NCBI RefSeq assembly: GCF_002014765.1
Contig: NZ_MUYT01000008.1
Span: forward strand, 99,116-131,119
Length of the DNA: 32,004 nt
Source of the DNA: Lwoffella lincolnii
Lineage (GTDB): Bacteria > Pseudomonadota > Gammaproteobacteria > Pseudomonadales > Moraxellaceae
Direction: 5' to 3'
Made by a program: the position numbers and the translations under genes. Of the stretch, positions 8,339 through 16,540 are shown in pieces. Each line of letters begins with the position of its first letter. The first letter of the stretch is position 1. The notes below the pieces were generated by a model that was not told where the DNA came from, did not search any database, and worked only from the letters and a program-made list of their open reading frames with translations.

Positions 8339-9715
8339 ATGAATAAACAGTATATTGCTTTATCATCGTCGCTAGAATTAGGATATCAAGTCTTTGATTA
8401 TTCTTATCAGAAGCAAGAAGCACATTGCCTTAAGTTAATGAAGCCAAATCTTACGAGATATGAAGTGAATAAACAACCTGTTTCATCGCACTTGTCTGAA
8501 ATTGCACAACTCCATACACCCAAGGGTAGTAATGTTCAAGCAACGCTTGATCAGTGGCTGTATGCGATTAAATACGATACCGATTTGTATTGTGATACGA
8601 ATATTTGTTCATCTAAATCACTTAAAAAGCAAGTTTTAGCGTTAATTTCTGATGCTGAGTTGGAAAAATTATCTAACTTAATTATCAATTATAAGTTTAA
8701 ATTCATTGACTTATTTGCAGGTATTGGGGGTATTCGCCTAGGTGCTGAGAGAAACGGTGGTCTATGTGTATTTTCGTCAGAATTTGATAAATTTGCACAG
8801 CAAACCTACCAACTTAATCATCACGAGATGCCTTTTGGTGATATTACCCAAATTGATGCAAATAATTTACCTTCACATGATTTACTATTGGCAGGCTTTC
8901 CTTGTCAGCCTTTTAGCTACTCGGGTAAAACAAAAGGCTTTGAGGACAAGACACGAGGGACCTTATTTTTTGATGTGTTACGCATTTTAGAAAATAAGCA
9001 ACCAAAATTTGCCTTACTTGAAAATGTCAAGGGCTTTAAATCGCATGATAAAGGCAAGACAATGGACATCGCTCTAAAGGCATTGGATGAAGCGGGCTAT
9101 AATACTTATTGGACGATTTTAAATAGTTATGATTATGGCGTACCACAATTTCGAGAGCGTTGGTATTGTGTGGTAATTCGCAAAGATAGCGATAATGATA
9201 GATTTGAATTTCCTAAAAACCGTGATAGAACAACGAAGCTATGGGATATTATCGAATCCGACAACAATGACAAATCGCTAATTTTAAGCAAGTTTGAAAT
9301 TGATAGAATTAACTATCATTTTGCCAATTGCCATATCAATGAACGAGTTGAGCATGATAATTCTATGTATGCTCCCCATACCAAAAAAGGAAAACATGGG
9401 GTTTTTTCCTACTTAAAAGCGGACGGAGCGTTACGTTTTCATGTCGGTGACTTTGCCAAAACGCAAATTCAAGAAGCCTTTTACGCATCTCTTGACACCT
9501 ATTCTCCAACCATTATTGCCAATCGTGTGCCTAAGTTGTGGGATATTCAAAGAAAGTTATCTGTCCGTGAAGCCTTGCGACTGCAAGGTTTTAATGATGA
9601 TTTTAAATTTGATGTGTCGAACGCTCAAGCCTATAAACAATTGGGTAATTCTGTTACTGTGCCTGTCATTCAAGCAATCTTAGCTTCATTATTTGCCACC
9701 CAACAATTAATGTAA
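8339..9715 (+). CDS. DNA (cytosine-5) methyltransferase of an LlaJI-like R-M system
   Basis: A protein of 458 aa that transfers methyl from SAM to C5 of cytosine. The ordered m5C motifs are visible: motif I FIDLFAGIGG (122-131), motif IV GFPCQPFS with the catalytic Cys at 189, motif VI ENV (228-230), motif VIII QFRERW (270-275), then the RLQGF and QLGNSV segments of motifs IX and X near the C terminus. The first 120 residues, before motif I, are an extension longer than in minimal enzymes such as HhaI and may take part in target recognition or regulation. It is followed 28 bp later by the McrB-like subunit and protects host DNA from that nuclease pair. Confidence 0.93.
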   Translation: MNKQYIALSSSLELGYQVFDYSYQKQEAHCLKLMKPNLTRYEVNKQPVSSHLSEIAQLHTPKGSNVQATLDQWLYAIKYDTDLYCDTNICSSKSLKKQVLALISDAELEKLSNLIINYKFKFIDLFAGIGGIRLGAERNGGLCVFSSEFDKFAQQTYQLNHHEMPFGDITQIDANNLPSHDLLLAGFPCQPFSYSGKTKGFEDKTRGTLFFDVLRILENKQPKFALLENVKGFKSHDKGKTMDIALKALDEAGYNTYWTILNSYDYGVPQFRERWYCVVIRKDSDNDRFEFPKNRDRTTKLWDIIESDNNDKSLILSKFEIDRINYHFANCHINERVEHDNSMYAPHTKKGKHGVFSYLKADGALRFHVGDFAKTQIQEAFYASLDTYSPTIIANRVPKLWDIQRKLSVREALRLQGFNDDFKFDVSNAQAYKQLGNSVTVPVIQAILASLFATQQLM

Positions 9716-9743
9716 AATTATTGTCTATAAAAAGGCGTTCGTA

Positions 9744-11399
9744 ATGGATCTATATATTTCAATCAATCAGCTTATTGAAGCAAGAAAGCTGATTCAGCAA
9801 CGTGTTAGGAAGCCTGATACTTTTGTGGGCATTATTTTATTGTTATTAAGTTCCGAAAAAGTTCAAGATTATTATTACCATGCAGATATGGGATTGTTTG
9901 CCAATCTTGCAAATTCAGCGTTTTCTTTGAAAGAAGTGAAAACTAGAAAATCTGAAAAAAGTTGGTTTGCTTTATTTACGCCCAGTTGGGCAACTCGGTC
10001 ATTAACGAATTTTTTAAACGGCAGACCCATCAATATCAATATATTATTGACTACCATTTTTTGGTACAAAAATGCAACATTCATTGAAGCACAAAAGCAA
10101 CGGTTATATAGCTTAATTAGAGAGCAAGATTTTAACACCTTGTTTATTGATGAAAATATCACGGTTTTCGATGCCCATCAGCCAATATCGCTTGACAATT
10201 ATCTAACTGCGACTAAAGGGGCAAACCTAGATAGCAATTTGACAATTAAATATGATGGCTCATTTATTGTCAAAGATGCAGGAGATTTGAGCGCCTCCCC
10301 ATTTTCACAAACGTTATACTCTGGACTAGAAATCAAGCAGATTGTGAATATCTTTGATTTTAATATCATTGGTGAATTCGATGTCAATGCTGAACAATCT
10401 CATCACTTGCCGCCTCTTAGCTCATTTAGCAACATCACAAAACCTATTCCAAATATTCCAAGAAAGCCCCAAAATTTGCTTTTATACGGTATTGCAGGTG
10501 TTGGAAAAAGCTATAACATCAACAAAATCACAGGTGAAGACGAAACATATATTGAACGCATTGTCTTCCACCCTGACTATCTCAACACCGACTTTGTGGG
10601 ACAAATTCTACCTAAAGTTAACGATGATAATGGCAAAATTGACTATAAATTCAAAGCAGGTTCTTTCACTAAAATTCTGAAAAAAGCTATCAATGACCCT
10701 AGCCACCACTACTATCTTGTCATTGAAGAAATTAACCGTGGTAACGCCCCTGCCATCTTTGGCGAAGTCTTTCAGCTACTTGATCGCAAAGACGAAGGCT
10801 CAAGCAGTTATCGCATTTCTCACGATTTAATGGCAGAAGAAATCTTTAACGACGCCAATAAAACTATCTTCATTCCCAATAATCTCACCATCTTGGCAAC
10901 AATGAACACCGCTGACCAAAACGTGTTTACCCTAGACACTGCCTTTCAACGACGTTGGACAATGCGGATGATTGAGAACAATATTGCCAATTGTGACTAT
11001 CGTAATGAGCTAATTTTAGATACAGGTGTTAGTTGGCAACACTTTAATACCGTTATCAATGAGCACATTCTCGATATTAACAAAGACACTCTCTCGTCAG
11101 AAGATAAACGGCTTGGGGCGTTCTTTGTACGAACCGATGAACTCAAACTGCCCGATGACCTTGACAACGGCATTCCGTTTACCGAAAAGGTTGTCAAATA
11201 TCTGTGGGATGATGTGTTTAAATTTAACAAATACGCTTTATTCAGAGCTGACCTTAATAGTTTAGATAAAGTGTTGCGAGAGTTTAAAAACAAGCAAGGT
11301 TTTAGCCGTTTTGAGGTTTTTAATGAAGACATCAAAGCCAAGCTCCAACAAGGGCAATCACTAAAAACGCAGGTCAGCGATAACAGCAATGAAGTATGA
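9744..11399 (+). CDS. McrB-like AAA+ NTPase, LlaJI R1-type restriction subunit
   Basis: A protein of 551 aa. The AAA+ core carries Walker A GIAGVGKS (249-256), Walker B in YLVIEEINRGNAPAIFGE (about 324-341) and the McrB-type ATMNTAD sensor followed by AFQRRW (about 385-405). In McrBC and LlaJI the NTPase (GTP in McrB) drives translocation and activates the partner nuclease. The N-terminal 230 residues are a family-variable region likely to bind the DNA target. AAAAAGGCG precedes the start. The gene overlaps its nuclease partner by 11 bp, so the two are translated together. A stand-alone McrBC recognising modified DNA is less likely because a cognate cytosine methylase is in the same operon. 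Confidence 0.88.
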   Translation: MDLYISINQLIEARKLIQQRVRKPDTFVGIILLLLSSEKVQDYYYHADMGLFANLANSAFSLKEVKTRKSEKSWFALFTPSWATRSLTNFLNGRPININILLTTIFWYKNATFIEAQKQRLYSLIREQDFNTLFIDENITVFDAHQPISLDNYLTATKGANLDSNLTIKYDGSFIVKDAGDLSASPFSQTLYSGLEIKQIVNIFDFNIIGEFDVNAEQSHHLPPLSSFSNITKPIPNIPRKPQNLLLYGIAGVGKSYNINKITGEDETYIERIVFHPDYLNTDFVGQILPKVNDDNGKIDYKFKAGSFTKILKKAINDPSHHYYLVIEEINRGNAPAIFGEVFQLLDRKDEGSSSYRISHDLMAEEIFNDANKTIFIPNNLTILATMNTADQNVFTLDTAFQRRWTMRMIENNIANCDYRNELILDTGVSWQHFNTVINEHILDINKDTLSSEDKRLGAFFVRTDELKLPDDLDNGIPFTEKVVKYLWDDVFKFNKYALFRADLNSLDKVLREFKNKQGFSRFEVFNEDIKAKLQQGQSLKTQVSDNSNEV

Positions 11400-12645
11400 T
11401 TTATTGCCCTACTGTAGCCTTGCCCAAGAACGTGAAGACTTTGTCGGGGTTCGTTTTGAGTTTGATAACGTTTTAAAACACCACCGCCCCTATATTACTT
11501 TTCCCTATGGCTATGACTATACATCCAATGAAGACGTGCTATGTCTAATCAGCGTGCTATCAGACTATCAACGTGAAATGCAAAATGTTGTTAGGGCTGA
11601 TTTAACCGAAGATGAACAACAGGGCTTTCCCATTCAGTCCTATCACTTTGTCATTCAAGATTATTTGAGCAATGGCTACTACACCGAGCGTGAAACTATG
11701 TATGCCAGCCGAGCCAATGGAAAAGTCAATTGGGTCAGAACTGTCAAAAAAGAAAAGCCCGTCATTCAAGAAAATGGAGCAATCTATCTAAATCTCCAAA
11801 CTCGTCTTCACCATAGCAATGACGAACACATTATGACCGAAATAAGCAAGCATTGCGTATATGAGAGCTTTGCTAAGCTTGGATGGTACTACGGTTTATC
11901 TACCCCTTCTAAACCATCCTCTACGCTTTGTAAAACACAATTTATAGCTATATTGCGAGACAAGTTGCATAAAGCTAATAAGGATATGGATAAACAGCTA
12001 TTCCAAAGCATGATTAATGTGCTTCAAAACTTGGATGAGAATAATAGTAATCCAAAGCATTTTGCCTTTGGTACAAGACGGTTTGAAAAGGTATGGGAAA
12101 ATCTGATTGAAAAAACTTTTGGCACTGAAAAAGGGGACAATAAAGCTCAATATTTTCCAAAAGCGACTCGGCATTTGATTGATGGCAGTATCAAAGATAC
12201 CAATCCGCTATTACCCGATACAATTATGATAAATCATGACGATAATAGCCTGTATGTGATTGATGCTAAGTATTATCGCTATGGTATTACCCATAAAATA
12301 GACCATTTGCCTAATATGTCATCGATAGCCAAGCAGATTACTTACGCTCAATATATTGATAGTCACTTTGATTTTGATAAAGTGAGAAATGTGTTTCTCT
12401 TACCATTCAATGCAAAAGTAAATAGGTTACTCGTTTATCATTGTAGCGGATGGACAGTAGCTGATTGGGTGGATGATGCATATGCATATAAGAAGATTTA
12501 TACGATTTTAGTTGATACGAAGTATCTGATGAGAAATAGGGTTTGGGCTAATATAGAAGAAGTTAGGCAGTTGTCTGTTACTGTTAATAATATCATTGAA
12601 CTAACTACCCAAGGTAAATCTAATAATCAATCAATTACAACTTAG
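11389..12645 (+). CDS. LlaJI/McrC-like restriction endonuclease subunit
   Basis: A protein of 418 aa, translated from an ATG inside the end of the NTPase gene. A PD-(D/E)xK nuclease core is visible: PD at 276-277 in LPDTIM, then YVIDAKYY with D292 and K294. The N terminus (LPYCSLAQEREDF) resembles the LlaJI restriction family (PF09563) more than classical McrC. Together with the AAA+ subunit it should cut unmethylated target sites. The last 15 bp overlap a convergent small gene on the opposite strand. Confidence 0.82.
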   Translation: MKYDLLPYCSLAQEREDFVGVRFEFDNVLKHHRPYITFPYGYDYTSNEDVLCLISVLSDYQREMQNVVRADLTEDEQQGFPIQSYHFVIQDYLSNGYYTERETMYASRANGKVNWVRTVKKEKPVIQENGAIYLNLQTRLHHSNDEHIMTEISKHCVYESFAKLGWYYGLSTPSKPSSTLCKTQFIAILRDKLHKANKDMDKQLFQSMINVLQNLDENNSNPKHFAFGTRRFEKVWENLIEKTFGTEKGDNKAQYFPKATRHLIDGSIKDTNPLLPDTIMINHDDNSLYVIDAKYYRYGITHKIDHLPNMSSIAKQITYAQYIDSHFDFDKVRNVFLLPFNAKVNRLLVYHCSGWTVADWVDDAYAYKKIYTILVDTKYLMRNRVWANIEEVRQLSVTVNNIIELTTQGKSNNQSITT

Positions 12646-12855
12646 ACCAAAGTTGGTAACCACCATCTGTAATATCGAAGATGAACAAAATTGATTCTTA
12701 GCAAAAATCAACCACAATGTTGCTACCACTAGGATAATTCCTATACCAACGAATGTTATTGGCCAATTCGTTATATCTTGATTACCACAACGTCCACAAT
12801 AATAATAAGATTTAAGTTTGTTGCCACATTCGGGACAACGAGCATGATTTGCCAT
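12631..12855 (-). CDS. Small zinc-ribbon membrane protein
   Basis: A protein of 74 aa. The N terminus holds two CxxC knuckles (CPECGNKL and CGRCGNQ), a zinc ribbon, followed by one hydrophobic helix (about 34-52, FVGIGIILVVATLWLIFA). GGAGAAATAA directly precedes the ATG. The function is unknown; zinc-ribbon plus one-helix proteins are common near mobile DNA. It is convergent with, and overlaps by 15 bp, the nuclease gene. Confidence 0.6.
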   Translation of the reverse strand: MANHARCPECGNKLKSYYYCGRCGNQDITNWPITFVGIGIILVVATLWLIFAKNQFCSSSILQMVVTNFGLSCN

Positions 12856-12914
12856 TTATTTCTCCAATCAATCAGTTTTTCTAATTTTATAAAACTTTAC
12901 AAATTTATCATTTA

Positions 12915-12950
12915 CTAAAAAAGTGCAGCATATTAAAATATACCGCACTT
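12915..12950 (-). terminator. Intrinsic terminator downstream of the small repeat protein
   Basis: On the - strand a 13-bp stem with two G-U pairs (arms 12937-12949 and 12922-12934) and a 2-nt gap is followed by TTTTT (12917-12921). It lies 20 bp after the stop of the 65-aa gene. Confidence 0.75.
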
Positions 12951-12969
12951 CTCACTGCTAAACTATTTC

Positions 12970-13167
12970 CTAAACTTTCTCGGTCAAAGTCGTTTTAGGA
13001 TGACTAGCAGCATAAGTACCAGTAACAAACTGTCCCGTTATTGCAGAACGGTTGACAGTTTTGTTACCTTTACTTGCACCACTACTCTCTTTTACGGTTG
13101 TCTTTGGATGTCTAGCGTAAGTAGCTTTGCTGACATAACGACCTGTGATTGCGCTACGATAAGCCAT
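12970..13167 (-). CDS. Small protein built of two RSAITG...HPKTT repeats
   Basis: A protein of 65 aa made almost entirely of two copies of one unit: RSAITGRYVSKATYARHPKTT (residues 4-24) and RSAITGQFVTGTYAASHPKTT (about 40-60). Single-unit proteins of this kind (SAxTGRFVSK..NPxTT) are widespread short conserved proteins of phages and plasmids with no firm function. AAGGAGT precedes the ATG and a terminator follows, so it forms its own transcription unit. Confidence 0.7.
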   Translation of the reverse strand: MAYRSAITGRYVSKATYARHPKTTVKESSGASKGNKTVNRSAITGQFVTGTYAASHPKTTLTEKV

Positions 13168-13320
13168 TTTTTGACTCCTTATAAAGTTTAGATCAAGTCA
13201 TAAATAAAGCATAACAACCTATTTGTTATACCTATTAGTCCATGTAACAATACATTAACTAATGGGTGTATTTTTTCATATTTAAATTCTAAAGTCAAAT
13301 ATTTAGCGCAACAAATTATA

Positions 13321-13349
13321 TTGTTTTTCTAATTTTTAAACGCTATAAT
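13321..13349 (+). promoter_or_regulatory. Promoter of the broken gene/ImmA operon
   Basis: TTGTTT (13321-13326), a 17-bp spacer and TATAAT (13344-13349) form a good sigma-70 promoter 34 bp before the ATG of the disrupted gene. Confidence 0.55.
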
Positions 13350-13382
13350 AAAAAAAACCAATAAATGAATCGGTGTTACTCG

Positions 13383-14092
13383 ATGACGGAAGAATTAAGA
13401 AATGAATTAGTTGAAAATTTATTACAGGTACTGGGCAAAAAGTTCTTCAGGAACTTCGATACGCATTTACGAAGTTTGCTTGTGTAGGATGAACTGTATG
13501 CTGAAGGGAAATTTGCTAATATCCCTAATCAAAAAAAGATTTTTATTGCAGATGAAATTCAAAGAAGTGCTGTTACTGCTTTAGTGGCAGCGGCTGATAA
13601 AAACCAGTTATTAATTAGCGAAGTAGGTAGTGGCAAAATATAGTTGAAACCATATCAACAAAAGGTTTTAATATTGCCGTTTATCGAAATGGTTGTGGTA
13701 CGTCGTTATCTTCAAAGTACAAGCAGCTTCTTGCTCAAGGCAATACAATACTTGAACTCACAGAAAGTAATGACTTGTTCAAGGAAGATTTAATAGCAGA
13801 ATCCAATATCTCTGAGATATTGAGTAAAATATTTTTTACTTATAGGGTATTTAGCAAAAATACTGAATCTGATATTTCCGATATTGAGTGCAGTATTGAT
13901 ATACCGACAAGTAAGGGTAAAGCAATTATGGAATCTATTCCTTTTGCTGATATTTTTGCTTATAAACAGTCTAAATCGATAACTATACATAAGAAAAAGG
14001 CGAACGATACCCTTGTTCTTAAACTCAAGAAAGTTCTTGAGGAAAGTATAGTGGAGGGGAGTAAAAAGCCTCCTCAAGCTGATTTAGCATGA
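13383..14092 (+). pseudogene. Disrupted gene upstream of the ImmA/IrrE regulator (one nonsense, one frameshift)
   Basis: Starting at ATG 13383 the frame reads 34 codons, meets TAG at 13485-13487, continues in the same frame for 51 codons to a second TAG (13641), and then the coding sense continues from 13643 in another frame for 149 codons to TGA at 14092. Removing one TA from AAAATATAGTTG (about 13638-13642) would join the last two parts as ...GSGKIVETIS. The undamaged protein would be about 235 aa. I do not recognise its family. It ends 12 bp before the XRE-ImmA gene, so it was probably that gene's operon partner. The 105-aa open piece from 13775 is only the tail of this gene. Confidence 0.65.
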
Positions 14093-14104
14093 ATGGGGTA
14101 ATAT

Positions 14105-15229
14105 ATGTTTAATGGTAATCGTTTATTGTTAGCCTTGAAGTCCCAAGGCTTAACCAATGTAGCTTTTGCAAACTTAATGGATGTTAATCGTTCAACTGTA
14201 ACAAGATGGATTAACGACCCAAATTTCACACCAAGACCTGATGTTTTACTAAAAATGAGTGAAATATTAAAGGTTAATATTGAATGGTTTCAAAGCAAAC
14301 CTAAAGCAATTCTACAGACCGTAGAATTTTATCGTTCTAATGCCTCAACAACTAAATTAGCTCGTAATATCGCTAAATCTAAACTTGTTTTTTCTGCTGA
14401 AATTTATCAAATACTCTCCGAGTGGGTAGGTTTCCCCGAAACGAAGTTACCTAAATCTTTAACTTTAAGTGAATGGCATGCACTCGATAACAATAAAATC
14501 GATGAACTAGCCAAAGAATGTCGTAAACTTTGGGGTTTAGGAAATGATCCAATTGATAATCTGATTGGTGTAGCAGAAAGTAACGGTATCGTTGTTATTA
14601 AAGATGAATTAGGCACAGATGCAAGCGAGCAAATGGATGGGGTATCAGCTTGGTATAATGATGTACCTTTCGTGTTTATTATAAAAGATACACCTGCTGT
14701 TAGAAGTCGTTTTGATTTGGCTCATGAGATTGGACATTTAATTATGCACAAAGCTATTCCTATAGAAGATTATAACAAAAAGGAAATTTATAAAAAAATA
14801 GAGAACCAATCTCATAGGTTCGCTAATGAGTTGCTCTATCCATCAGATATTGCTATTGATGAATTATATTATCCATCTTTAGAAAAGTTTATCCAATTAA
14901 AGATGAAGTGGTTAATCTCCATTCAAGCAATTTTGAGAAAAACTCTTGACCTTGAACTAATCACTGAAGATGAGTATATAAAATTTTATAAAACAATAAG
15001 TTATAGAAAGTGGCGAAAGCATGAGCCACTGGATGATGAATTAATTGATGAGCAACCTACTTTATTTGCCAAGGTATTTGAGATGTTATTAGAAGATGGT
15101 GGGTTTAGTAGGAAAAGTATTATTGATAAAGTGTTTTTACCGCCTAAACGTATTGAGATTTTATTATCTTTGCCCAGTGGTTTTTTATCGGAAAATATTT
15201 CTCCAAAAATTAAGTTAAAAATCCTATAA
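14105..15229 (+). CDS. XRE-type regulator with ImmA/IrrE metallopeptidase domain
   Basis: A protein of 374 aa. Residues 1-60 form a helix-turn-helix (NVAFANLMDVNRSTVTRWI). The second domain has the zinc-peptidase signature HEIGH at 207-211 within FDLAHEIGHLIMH, and a downstream ANELLYP segment supplying the third ligand, as in ImmA/IrrE (COG2856). Such proteins cleave or sense repressors to control mobile elements and toxin-antitoxin-like pairs. GGGGTAA lies before the start. Its likely partner upstream is broken, so its substrate may be missing here. A strong hairpin terminator follows. Confidence 0.85.
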   Translation: MFNGNRLLLALKSQGLTNVAFANLMDVNRSTVTRWINDPNFTPRPDVLLKMSEILKVNIEWFQSKPKAILQTVEFYRSNASTTKLARNIAKSKLVFSAEIYQILSEWVGFPETKLPKSLTLSEWHALDNNKIDELAKECRKLWGLGNDPIDNLIGVAESNGIVVIKDELGTDASEQMDGVSAWYNDVPFVFIIKDTPAVRSRFDLAHEIGHLIMHKAIPIEDYNKKEIYKKIENQSHRFANELLYPSDIAIDELYYPSLEKFIQLKMKWLISIQAILRKTLDLELITEDEYIKFYKTISYRKWRKHEPLDDELIDEQPTLFAKVFEMLLEDGGFSRKSIIDKVFLPPKRIEILLSLPSGFLSENISPKIKLKIL

Positions 15230-15261
15230 AAGTTACATCAAAACTTCAAACTTCCAATTAA

Positions 15262-15300
15262 GCTGATAGCCTTGAAATTCGGCTATCAGCCTAAATTTTC
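15262..15300 (+). terminator. Terminator after the ImmA/IrrE gene
   Basis: A perfect 10-bp stem, GCTGATAGCC (15262-15271) with GGCTATCAGC (15281-15290), has a 9-nt loop and is followed by CTAAATTTTC, giving only a modest T-run. It is 32 bp after the stop codon. Confidence 0.65.
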
Positions 15301-15799
15301 TTTGACTATCTATTTCATCTTTGGATTTTCACAAGTAGCTTCAATATAGCATTTTCATGCTTAAGTATTATTATCATTTCATCTTTATGGCTAATAAAAG
15401 GTTTTAACTTATTAATTTCCGCCTCTAATAGGGCTTCTGACGCAGAACCAATAATATTCCTACTATGAGTGTTAAAATTATAAACGACCTGATAGAAGTG
15501 TTTGAATAAGCAGAATATTTTATAACTGACAAAGAGTACGATTCGCAGAGAATCAGAGGTAAAGCATGACATGAAAGCGGTTATTCCTAGAAGAAAAAAC
15601 ACGAAATAACCTAATCCGTAGTTTGACAGTTCCCTTTATAAATTACTCCATTTAGTTGAAAATATGTTCACTTGATTAAAGCACTTTCACAGTATAGCAA
15701 CACACTATGAAAAGCTGGCACTAAATTTATGCTTTATTTACCTTAAAACCTGTTCACGATTGAAAAAAATGTTTGTCTGTATGCAGCAGCCAAAAACAG
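15301..15799. other. Gap of about 500 bp without a convincing gene
   Basis: This AT-rich stretch lies between the accessory block and pgpA. A - strand frame, 15315-15602 (95 aa), has a helical, coiled-coil-like second half (EAEINKLKPFISHKDEM) that could be the end of a degraded regulator or transposon protein, but its first half looks random and it has no clear ribosome binding site. No tRNA or repeat pair was seen. It may be the decayed right edge of the accessory island. Confidence 0.4.
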
Positions 15800-16375
15800 T
15801 CAAAAAAACAGAGATGCCATTATCAGTAGCATACTGACCATCACCCCTGCCAACACATCATCAATCAATATCCCAAATCCACCAGAGACATTTTTATCCA
15901 CCCATTTAATCGGAGGGGGCTTGATGATATCAAAAAAGCGAAATAAAACAAAAGGGACAATGAATAATAACGCAGTGCTTGGGTGGTAATACTCTAAGCC
16001 AGTTTTAGCTGCATCTTGTGTTTGAGCAAGCAACCACACACTTGGCAAAAGCGAAATCCACATGCCCACCCATTCATCAAAGACAATGTGTGGGTCATCA
16101 TGTACGCCCATCAGCTTTGAGGTTTTGCCACACACATAACTGCCAACCAAACAGCCAACCACCACAACCGCCAAAAATCCCCAAAATCCCAACAAAAGCA
16201 TGGGTAAAGCAATCATAACCCCACCCACTGTTCCCCAAGTGCCGGGGGCTTTTTTAGGCAAACCTGTGCCAAGCCCAAGCCCAAGCCAATAAATCACCTT
16301 CTCCCAAGCCGTGGCGGTGGCAGGGCAAGGCGGACAAGGGTTTGCTTGACGAATGTCAGGTTTGTGATTGGTCAT
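15800..16375 (-). CDS. pgpA: Phosphatidylglycerophosphatase A
   Basis: A protein of 191 aa, an inner-membrane enzyme that dephosphorylates phosphatidylglycerol-phosphate to phosphatidylglycerol. Family motifs are present: GLGTGLPKKAPGTWGT at about 34-49, VFDEWVGMW at about 98-106 with the conserved acidic pair, and three or four hydrophobic helices. The first 25 residues (HKPDIRQANPCPPCPATA) are an unusually Cys/Pro-rich cytoplasmic leader. It follows thiL in the same direction, as in many gammaproteobacteria, but a 165-bp repeat-rich leader separates them. Confidence 0.92.
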   Translation of the reverse strand: MTNHKPDIRQANPCPPCPATATAWEKVIYWLGLGLGTGLPKKAPGTWGTVGGVMIALPMLLLGFWGFLAVVVVGCLVGSYVCGKTSKLMGVHDDPHIVFDEWVGMWISLLPSVWLLAQTQDAAKTGLEYYHPSTALLFIVPFVLFRFFDIIKPPPIKWVDKNVSGGFGILIDDVLAGVMVSMLLIMASLFF

Positions 16376-16377
16376 TG

Positions 16378-16410
16378 TTATCCTATTTTACCGTTATCCT
16401 ATTTTTACCG
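16378..16410. repeat. Two-copy tandem repeat just upstream of pgpA
   Basis: TTATCCTATTTTACCG is followed directly by TTATCCTATTTTTACCG, with one extra T in the second copy. The pair begins immediately upstream of the pgpA start codon, where it covers the expected ribosome binding region. Confidence 0.7.
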
Positions 16411-16475
16411 TCATCTCATGTTATGTTTCCCATGTTATCGCTGGTTTATCGGTCATGCGATGTTAACGATGGTCA

Positions 16476-16524
16476 TTTTTAATGGGGTAAGTTTTTAATG
16501 GGGCAAGCTTTTTAATGGGGTCAG
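16476..16524. repeat. Three-copy 16-bp tandem repeat in the thiL-pgpA gap
   Basis: Three units of TTTTTAATGGGGTAAG type occur at 16476-16491, 16492-16507 and 16509-16524. They differ only in the last four bases, and one extra C separates the second and third. They lie 16 bp after the thiL stop, in the leader of pgpA. Confidence 0.8.
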
Positions 16525-16540
16525 TTTAAGTGGTGCGATT

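Noticed and set aside
13485..13487. TAG in the broken gene as a recoded amino acid
   Set aside because: A second defect (frame shift near 13640) follows, so decay is the simpler explanation; no recoding element is visible.
15315..15602. 95-aa - strand frame with a coiled-coil-like end
   Set aside because: No ribosome site, a random-looking first half, and no recognisable family; mentioned only within the gap entry.
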